Source of the DNA: Megalopta genalis
Lineage: Eukaryota > Arthropoda > Insecta > Hymenoptera > Halictidae
Direction of reading: 5' to 3'
Assembly (NCBI RefSeq): GCF_051020955.1
Contig: NC_135014.1
Location: forward strand, 23,846,721-23,910,720
DNA: 64,000 bases
The translations under genes were made by a program, and so were the position numbers. The notes under the pieces are model-generated. The model did not search any database, was not told the DNA's origin, and saw only the letters and a program-made list of their open reading frames with translations. Shown here in pieces: positions 61,398 through 64,000 of this stretch (position 1 is its first letter; each line of letters starts with the position of its first letter).

Positions 61398-63395
61398 CGC
61401 TCGCTTTTTCCCGCGCGAAGGCTTTCGACCGCTATAAATCTTGAAGAAGAGCTCGCGGAGACCAGAGCGAACGACGACAGAGCTCCCGGGAATCCTAGAA
61501 CCCGCCGATCTCCATTAGGGCGTTTGGTAACCACCGCGGTGATCTATCGAGGCTTTTGAACCGGGTTGCGCAATCCCGGCTGGACAATGGCCAGGCTCGG
61601 GCCACGGTTCGGGGACCGCTTGACGCAACGCGTGAATTAAGAGCGTCGACGGGTGTGGGCCATTCGGGAAATTAATCGAGCCTCTCGCCTCGAGGCCGCC
61701 GAATTCTATTCGAACGGGTCGTTTACTTCTGGAGAACGCTTGGATTCCTGCGGTACAATGGACCGCCGGGCTGTAAATCTCTTTCATCGTGCTCCGTTAA
61801 CGTTGGAAATGGACTCTAACTGCTCGAAAATTCCCAGCTGATTGAGGAACGAATTTACGCTCTATACAACGAATCTGTGTCATTTTAGAGAAGGATGTCC
61901 GAAGTAAGGTCGGAGGCAACAATTTGATTCTACGATTACGCAAACGCTACTATACAGAGTGTCCCAAAAATGTCTCGCAATCCGAAAGTGGCGGGTTCCT
62001 CAAGTCGTTTGAAGCAACTTTCTCCTTTACGAAAATATTCTCCGAGGCACCGTTAACAAGTTATTAACGAAAAGCAGTGACCAATGAGAGGCAAGCTCAG
62101 CTGGCGCGAGGCGACCGAGCCAATGAGCGGAACTGGGTTCGTGCGCTGATTGGCTGGGCCGCCTCGCGTCAGCCGTACTCGATTCTTATTGGTCACTGTT
62201 TTTCGTTAATAACTCGTTAACGGTGCCTCGCAGAAAATTTTTGTAAAAGAAAAAGTTGCTTCAAACGACCTGAGGAACCCGCCACTTTCGAATTTCGAGA
62301 CATTTTTGGGACACCCTGTAGTTACAAGAAAATGTAAGATTGAAGTAAGCCTGTAAATATAGGAACAGTAATGTTCCATGATGTTAGAGACAGCAGTGTT
62401 TTATTTATATAAATTATTTAGTATCACCTTCGCTTTCTGTCTCTTTTGACCTCAGTTCCCCGCACTAAAATCTATCTAAAAAATTGTTTGTCAAACCAGA
62501 CGCATTTAATTCTACACTCGTGGAACAAAAACGACAAAACCAGGGTATCCCGAGTTACAAGAAACGTCTGCACTCTGCAGATAAAATATTAGGTTGGCGT
62601 GTATGAAATATCGGATTTTTAATCAAAATATACTTCATTTGCTTCAATGCACTTTTCCCAACGAGATTCGAATGCACAGATGCCTGTCCAAAATGTCCAA
62701 ACAGCGGAGGAAAACGCGCCGGTCTGTGCGTCGCGAGTGCATTTCAAAGATAACACCGGGCCCGTCACCGTGGCATAATCATCGTTTTAAGAAATTCCAT
62801 GGGTCCCCAAGTGGGCAGCTCGCCGCTCGAGGGTCAAATTCGTCGGAGTGGCTTCGCTAATATTTTTCTCGCAGCTCGGATCGCGTGGGATACCGCCTCG
62901 CCGCGAGTCCGACAGCTTTCGTAAACACTCGAGAAAGAAAGGGGGGAGGAGGGGGGAGCGAAGGTGTGCGGGGACGGTGATCTTACCTGTATCGGGGTCC
63001 ACCGCGAAGCTGCTGTTTGCTTGGACCACCGCGTACCTCAGCAGCGCGTTCTTGCCGAGATCGGGGTCCGAGGCACTGACAGACCCTACCAGGGTGCCCG
63101 AGGGTAGGTTCTCCAGTAGTTCGAACCCGTAGAAGTCTCTCTCGAACCTGGGGTCGTTGTCGTTGTCGTCCAGAACCGTCACCACGACGGACGCGCTCGC
63201 CGTTGCGGCCGGCGAGCCGTTGTCCGTCGCCAGGACTGTTAGAGCATGACGATCCAGGGTCTCGCGATCCAGAGTCTGCGCTAGATAGATCCAGCCGGTG
63301 TTCGGGCTGATCCGGAACGCTGAAGAGCCTTGCAGACGGTAGCTGAGTCTGGCGTTGTTGCCCGTGTCGAGGTCCACTGCTGTTACTTGGAGGAT
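17118..63395 (-). CDS. ds: Dachsous protocadherin, 3' part, twelve exons
   Basis: Exons in transcript order are 62987-63395, 55328-55606, 54637-54863, 53044-53710, 52154-52513, 46196-46522, 45049-45535, 34741-35686, 33995-34280, 25360-25656, 19959-20415 and 17118-19446. They sum to 7071 nt in one open frame. Dachsous binds Fat across cell contacts; the pair orients planar polarity and feeds Hippo growth control. About 18 tandem cadherin repeats with LDRE, DxD and DxNDN calcium motifs are visible, then a transmembrane helix (about residues 1971-1997 of this part) and a tail of about 359 residues. The tail holds YVDPSAFDTIPIRS, a PPKY motif and the YNWDYLLDWGP block typical of Dachsous proteins. 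Drosophila Ds has 27 repeats, so roughly nine repeats and the signal peptide lie beyond base 64000. The tail separates this gene from Fat and from classical cadherins. Confidence 0.96.
19447..19958. other. ds intron (512 bases)
   Basis: AT-rich, with nothing recognised beyond its splice sites. Confidence 0.7.
19959..20415 (-). CDS. ds: ds exon: repeat 14 and most of 15
   Basis: The acceptor is ctccatttccag and the donor AAGACAG|gtgagc. It encodes GRGDLQEILTVNATDDD through VVAEDYGKPPAS. The boundary LSGLKSILPGKKHKI has no DxNDN. Repeat 15 follows up to LDRETKDR. Confidence 0.94.
21697..21757. repeat. TC microsatellite
   Basis: About 30 TC units with one CC interruption. Confidence 0.95.
22320..22790. 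repeat. 11-bp minisatellite (CAAGGTTATGT)
   Basis: The consensus CAAGGTTATGT recurs with variants (TTATTTCAAGG, TTATATCAAGG). A longer unit ending in tatgaaacttttactcgac recurs three times, so there is also a higher-order repeat. Confidence 0.85.
23360..23740. repeat. Pyrimidine-rich low-complexity tract
   Basis: Interrupted TC/CTTT-rich sequence. Long open frames here are compositional. Confidence 0.7.
24140..24490. repeat. 56-bp minisatellite with internal GA tract
   Basis: About six units containing TTAGATGTAGTCTCATTGAT and gaatcatagtgaaataagtc. One unit is split by a (GA)n run at 24262-24301. Confidence 0.88.
25360..25656 (-). CDS. ds: ds exon: repeat 13 and start of 14
   Basis: The acceptor is tttgattgcag and the donor CTTCCAG|gttagt. 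It encodes TQVGTLLTTITANDVDSS, LDAETRSEYSL, TDLNDNAPKL and the start of repeat 14. Confidence 0.94.
26737..27415. repeat. 16-bp minisatellite (GGGAATTTCGGTCATC)
   Basis: About 40 units alternating GGGAAATTCGGTCATC and GGGAATTTCGGTCGTC with point variation. Because 16 is not a multiple of 3, repetitive open frames appear in more than one frame; I do not regard them as coding. Confidence 0.92.
29440..29600. repeat. GA-rich purine tract
   Basis: Interrupted GA/GGA tract on the + strand, intronic. Confidence 0.8.
30160..30730. repeat. Degenerate local duplications, about 140-bp period
   Basis: A motif like atgattgtccgtttttact recurs near 30187, 30330, 30468 and 30716. A second motif (gaaaatgaggcctcgacatt) at about 30258 recurs diverged at about 30535, two periods away. 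Confidence 0.6.
30753..31061. mobile_element. Family-1 inverted-repeat element, copy c (degraded)
   Basis: The left end tatcggaaattctccc and right end gggagaaattgctgta flank inverted internal blocks (atcctcgcggatcg and gccgcgaggctcg) typical of the family. Confidence 0.65.
31160..31460. mobile_element. TTAA-type miniature element with duplicated palindrome
   Basis: The ends are TTAACCCATTGACTGCCA and its inverse TGGCAGTCAATGGATTAA. An 18-base perfect palindrome CTACGAGATATCTCGTAG occurs at 31381-31398 and 31424-31441, each followed by a TGGCAG copy. Non-coding. Confidence 0.8.
32417..32465. repeat. (TA)n microsatellite
   Basis: Pure TA run of about 24 units. Confidence 0.95.
33290..33935. 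repeat. 64-bp minisatellite
   Basis: About ten units containing GATTTCTTGTCAATTCTACC and aatgaatttattcagcaatt. Some units are shortened. It ends only about 60 bases from a ds donor site. Confidence 0.9.
33995..34280 (-). CDS. ds: ds exon: repeat 12 and start of 13
   Basis: The acceptor is ttgtggcaacag and the donor TCTGAAG|gtaagt. It encodes LSASDADQGMNSRILYH, LDREIREKYRL, IDINDNQPTF and the start of repeat 13 (IISVSEG). Confidence 0.94.
34281..34740. other. ds intron (460 bases)
   Basis: Unremarkable intron sequence, with no repeat or coding signal seen. Confidence 0.7.
34741..35686 (-). CDS. ds: ds exon: repeats 9 to 11 and start of 12
   Basis: The acceptor is tctgctcgcag and the donor GTCAAG|gtaaga. 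It encodes PLDRERQSTYSF, SDVNDNAPVF, a complete repeat 10 ending in a linker without calcium ligands (QVGNLADLLPALKF), and repeat 11 with an acidic/Arg-rich insert of about 40 residues. It then enters repeat 12 after SDVNDNPPVF. Confidence 0.94.
35835..35978. mobile_element. Family-1 inverted-repeat element, copy d
   Basis: The ends are tacagtaaatttttccta and its inverse agggagaatttgctgta. A block like caatcgtatctccccttcc matches the family interior. Length 144 bp. Confidence 0.75.
36113..36240. mobile_element. Family-4 miniature element
   Basis: The ends are aaactgcggat and the inverse gcataaaatccgctgttt, about 130 bp apart. AT-rich and non-coding. Confidence 0.55.
37542..37785. mobile_element. 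TTAA-type (piggyBac-like) miniature element
   Basis: The ends TTAACCCTTTGCCATA and the inverse TACGGCAAGGGGTTAA are bordered by TTAA. A subterminal palindrome, CGTGTACGACACG, lies near the left end. The interior is AT-rich. Confidence 0.75.
38113..38858. mobile_element. TTAA-type element with piggyBac-like coding remnant
   Basis: The left end is TTAACCCTTTTGCTCCGATG; the right end GCGCTCCGTAGCGAAATGGTTAA is a diverged inverse, both at TTAA. Near the left end are the perfect palindrome GGGCGTATATATACGCCC (38132-38149) and two variants (about 38176 and 38216). The interior carries a possible transposase fragment. Confidence 0.65.
38619..38846 (+). pseudogene. Possible piggyBac-like transposase N-terminal remnant
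   Basis: An open frame of 75 codons within the TTAA-type element encodes an acidic Ser/Glu-rich stretch (SDSENTESENTDTES) and then SEYIWTTENLEP. This layout resembles the acidic N-terminus before the DDE domain in piggyBac family proteins. There is no start codon and no catalytic domain. The resemblance is compositional plus one Trp block, so the call is tentative. Confidence 0.4.
39673..40009. mobile_element. Family-2 long-palindrome element, copy C
   Basis: The ends are tacggggtgtccaaaaattg and its inverse ttttgggacatcctgta, bordered by TA. Both arms contain GTTAACGAGTTATTAACG and CAGTGACCAAT. The GC-rich loop is in the opposite orientation to copy D. Confidence 0.9.
40066..40350. repeat. 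Direct duplication, about 170-bp offset
   Basis: The segment with ttttttaatgccacattaac and gcaactagttcac recurs diverged 170 bases later (ttttttaatgtcactttaat, gcaactagttcac). Confidence 0.7.
41700..42095. repeat. AAT-rich minisatellite, about 28-bp unit
   Basis: Units of the form aataataataattaataatc followed by gtggaaat, about 13 copies with length variation. Confidence 0.85.
42979..43028. repeat. GA microsatellite
   Basis: GA tract with short TG and AA interruptions. Confidence 0.95.
43780..43927. repeat. 8-bp minisatellite (ATTATATT)n
   Basis: About 18 nearly perfect 8-base units. The same unit forms a longer array at 55930-56290. Confidence 0.92.
44565..45035. repeat. 27-bp minisatellite, interrupted by a nested element
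   Basis: Units of aaatggccaaacgcaaacta followed by ttccatt occur at 44565-44685 and again at 44892-45035. A TTAA-type element separates the two blocks. Confidence 0.9.
44682..44891. mobile_element. TTAA-type miniature element nested in the minisatellite
   Basis: The ends are TTAACCCTGTGCCTACGGAT and the inverse GCCATTCGAGGGTTGA. A second inverted pair (gggttcattttgaccc and gaaaatgacccgcc) is subterminal. The flanking array reads CCATTAAATGG when intact, so the element sits at its TTAA with a duplicated target (TTAA left, TTGA right). Confidence 0.85.
45049..45535 (-). CDS. ds: ds exon: repeat 8, inserted segment, repeat 9 start
   Basis: The acceptor is cgtgcccgcag and the donor GCTGG|gtgagt. 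It encodes the end of repeat 8 (LDREAVSNY, LDVNDNAPLF). A Tyr/Ser/Pro/Gly-rich insert of about 38 residues follows, before the first strand of repeat 9 resumes at KYVATISED. It ends at VDNKTGVITTAG. Confidence 0.92.
45536..46195. other. ds intron (660 bases)
   Basis: AT-rich, with an irregular AAATAATTAAAATAAATT-type repeat at about 45775-45905. Otherwise nothing recognised. Confidence 0.65.
46196..46522 (-). CDS. ds: ds exon: repeat 7 and start of 8
   Basis: The acceptor is cgattatacag and the donor ATCGTTG|gtgagc. It encodes GNVSFSIPSYVASDKF, LNREETARY, the calcium linker LDENDNSPEF and the start of repeat 8 (DLDEGKNGEISYSIV). Confidence 0.93.
47544..47664. mobile_element. Family-1 inverted-repeat element, copy e
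   Basis: The ends are tacagtaaaatctctaattg and its inverse gggagaaattactgta. The internal segments cgattattcgagtctcgcgg and gcaatctgagcgcgaatt match the family. Length 121 bp. Confidence 0.75.
48037..48165. repeat. 42-bp tandem triplication
   Basis: Three units of aaaacatgataaaaatgttg followed by ccaaaaaatataaatatcctct, with few differences. Confidence 0.9.
49130..49755. repeat. 20-bp minisatellite (TCTGAGGAAATGATCTGAAA)
   Basis: About 30 units with length and base variation. Confidence 0.92.
49780..49998. mobile_element. Family-1 inverted-repeat element, copy f
   Basis: The ends are tatagcaaattctcccta and its inverse agggagaatttactgta. Internal inverted blocks resemble copies b and c. It directly follows the 20-bp minisatellite. 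Confidence 0.8.
51440..51950. repeat. Degenerate tandem repeat, about 187-bp unit
   Basis: A segment like ggaaactccaatcctcgcgc, tacttgatttttag and agaagctacccttaag recurs with starts near 51488, 51673 and 51865. Confidence 0.65.
52154..52513 (-). CDS. ds: ds exon: repeat 6 and start of 7
   Basis: The acceptor is ggtttccag and the donor GATCAAG|gtgagc. It encodes AMLVRVVAVDKDAGDNGRV onward. The repeat boundary reads LTLASGQSNGPPRLL and lacks a DxNDN motif. It then enters repeat 7 (VANVSEDLHVGAPVL). Confidence 0.92.
52514..53043. other. ds intron (530 bases) with internal duplication
   Basis: A segment containing gaactgtgtgt and ttcagcataaattag occurs twice, with diverged intervening sequence (about 52738-52860 and 52890-53015). 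Otherwise unremarkable. Confidence 0.6.
53044..53710 (-). CDS. ds: ds exon: repeats 4, 5 and start of 6
   Basis: The acceptor is cgatatcttag and the donor CTGCCAG|gtggga. It encodes VREDASIGQAVGSV, two complete repeats with LDRENVSEY, EDANDNPP, LDREERAEY and LDQNDNDP, and the start of a third (VTRDLLPG). Confidence 0.93.
53711..54636. other. ds intron (926 bases)
   Basis: AT-rich. A TTTA-rich low-complexity run lies at about 54300-54400, and a single family-4-like terminus (cgcataaaatccgg) is at about 54536. No exon seen. Confidence 0.65.
54637..54863 (-). CDS. ds: ds exon: end of repeat 3, start of repeat 4
   Basis: The acceptor is ttgatttcgcag and the donor TTTAAC|gtgagt. It encodes DRDSDGYNVFTIDPITG through LDHEERIVYRV. 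The linker to the next repeat reads LALADNRPTF rather than DxNDNAP. I chose this acceptor because it restores the frame with TILK and starts a standard repeat strand. Confidence 0.88.
54864..55327. other. ds intron (464 bases)
   Basis: Moderate GC. A short AAACG pentamer run (about 54917-54942) is the only repeat noticed. Confidence 0.65.
55328..55606 (-). CDS. ds: ds exon: end of repeat 2, start of repeat 3
   Basis: The acceptor is ctctgtccccag and the donor CTGAAAG|gtaaca. It encodes EISTREPLDRETKSVHEL, then VLDVNDNSPEI and the start of the next repeat up to TVTYTILK. The split Gly codon joins the previous exon. Confidence 0.92.
55930..56290. repeat. 8-bp minisatellite (ATTATATT)n with variants
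   Basis: About 45 units, some reading ATCATATT or ATGATATT. The same unit occurs at 43780-43927 in another ds intron. Long Ile/Leu/Tyr open frames across it come from the repeat. Confidence 0.92.
57545..58335. repeat. Degenerate tandem repeat, about 190-bp unit, four copies
   Basis: A landmark like tatcttaaagcggacac recurs near 57658, 57853, 58034 and 58223 (spacing 195, 181, 189). A second landmark like cggatttttcaattct precedes each copy, and aattcccactggaatgcaa follows in several. Confidence 0.7.
59590..60435. repeat. 31-bp minisatellite
   Basis: About 27 units of agttacagtagagtacagat followed by cagttcagtct, with substitutions and some truncated units. Confidence 0.9.
61066..61108. repeat. 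GA microsatellite
   Basis: GA/GAAA tract. Confidence 0.9.
61362..61395. repeat. TC microsatellite
   Basis: Nearly pure TC run. Confidence 0.9.
61953..62320. mobile_element. Family-2 long-palindrome element, copy D
   Basis: The ends are TACAGAGTGTCCCAAAAATG and the inverse ttttgggacaccctgta, bordered by TA. Both arms keep the GTTAACRAGTTATTAACG and GTGACCAAT blocks. The loop includes an additional inverted CCAAT pair. Length 368 bp, the most complete copy. Confidence 0.92.
62588..62700 (-). pseudogene. Mariner transposase C-terminal fragment with 3' terminus
   Basis: On the - strand a frame ends ICAFESRWEKCIEANEVYFD and a stop (62619-62621). It matches the RWEKCIEANG.YF ending shared by mariner transposases. 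The mariner-type terminus ttaggttggcgtgtatg follows at 62588-62605. Upstream sequence loses similarity after about 25 codons, so only the 3' end of the element is preserved. Confidence 0.75.
62987..63395 (-). CDS. ds: ds exon: cadherin repeats (first in window)
   Basis: The acceptor reads ctattttgcag and the donor GATACAG|gtaaga. It encodes one repeat lacking its first strand (ILQVTAVDLDTGNNARLSY, then LDRETLDRH and VLDDNDNDP) and most of the next (ELLENLPSGTLVGSV to FAVDPDTG). It starts in phase 0 and ends in phase 1. Confidence 0.92.
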
Positions 63396-64000
63396 CTGCA
63401 AAATAGAGGTCACCTTTTAGGACGTCGTTCCTGAGGATACATAGTTATAGTGTTTGGAGAACGCATTACGAAGATGACCCATTTCTGACGAAGCTTGAAC
63501 TGTGCTCTGTAGCATAGGCTATATATCTGAGTCTGATCTAGACCCTAAATCCGCTGGAAAGGAGAGGTCGTCTGTTAGGACACTGTTGCAGGGGGATGGT
63601 GTTTAGAGGAAGCGTGCTAAAAAGGATGATAGAAAGTCATTTACTGATGCCTTTCATGATTGAGAGAGCCTAAGCTGTGCTCTGTAGAACCAACGTCTGC
63701 GCCTGATTCAGGACTCGCATGCTCTAAATGTTCAGATCGAAGGCTGTACCGATCCTCTTTACTTTGAGAGCCTTCAGTGGTCGTGGCCTAATTGCTCCTA
63801 GCATCGACGGAGTGTGTTTCCGGTCTCCCGATCCGCGAAAAATCTATCATCGTATACCAGAATAGCCCAAAAATCAGAATTTCAGCGGCAGATCTGCGGA
63901 GCGCGAGAAAGGGAGATCGGGGAGAGCGAGAGATGCAAGGTAGAAAAAGAGAGAAAGAGAGAGAAATAGAGAGAGGCAAGACCAGTCGATCCGGTCGTTC
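63396..64000. other. ds intron (partial) at window edge
   Basis: No exon recognised. A diverged direct duplication (tgtgctctgtag at 63501 and 63676, 175-base offset) and a terminal GA tract (about 63940-63975) are visible. The next upstream ds exon lies outside the window. Confidence 0.6.

Larger units (their letters stand above)
55607..62986. other. ds intron of 7.4 kb
   Basis: No exon recognised. It contains an 8-bp minisatellite (55930-56290), a possible Tc1-type terminus (about 57165), a degenerate repeat of about 190 bp (57545-58335), GC-rich sequence (58560-59190), a 31-bp minisatellite (59590-60435), GA and TC tracts (61066-61108, 61362-61395), a family-2 element and a mariner fragment. 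Confidence 0.6.

Overview
This is eukaryotic DNA, almost certainly from an insect. Two multi-exon genes converge on a gene-poor spacer, with GT-AG introns from 74 bases to about 9 kb. Both proteins read as insect orthologues: an EAAT/SLC1 acidic amino acid transporter and the giant planar-polarity cadherin Dachsous. High CpG content, abundant GA tracts and mariner/piggyBac-type miniature elements suggest Hymenoptera (ant, bee or wasp). That last step is inference.

Layout. Bases 1-10992 hold the 3' part of the transporter on the + strand: seven coding exons, 364 residues, with the upstream membrane segments outside the window. Bases 10993-17117 are a convergent spacer with both 3' UTRs and several microsatellites. 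Bases 17118-63395 hold the 3' two thirds of dachsous on the - strand: twelve coding exons totalling 7071 nt (exactly 2357 codons including the stop). They encode about 18 cadherin repeats, one transmembrane helix and a tail of about 359 residues. The 5' exons lie beyond base 64000. All exon phases match across every junction in both genes, which is the strongest support for the models.

The introns carry most of the unexplained structure. I could delimit four families of palindromic or inverted-repeat miniature elements with 2-6 copies each, mariner remnants including a readable transposase C-terminus, and TTAA-flanked piggyBac-type elements. One TTAA element sits inside a minisatellite with its target duplication visible, and another keeps a possible transposase-like reading frame. 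There are also at least ten minisatellites with different units (8, 11, 16, 20, 27, 28, 31, 42, 56 and 64 bp) and several old local duplications with 140-195 bp spacing.

The genes do not form a pathway. The transporter clears extracellular glutamate/aspartate; Dachsous pairs with Fat in planar polarity and Hippo signalling. No tRNA, rRNA, CRISPR array or complete autonomous transposon was seen.
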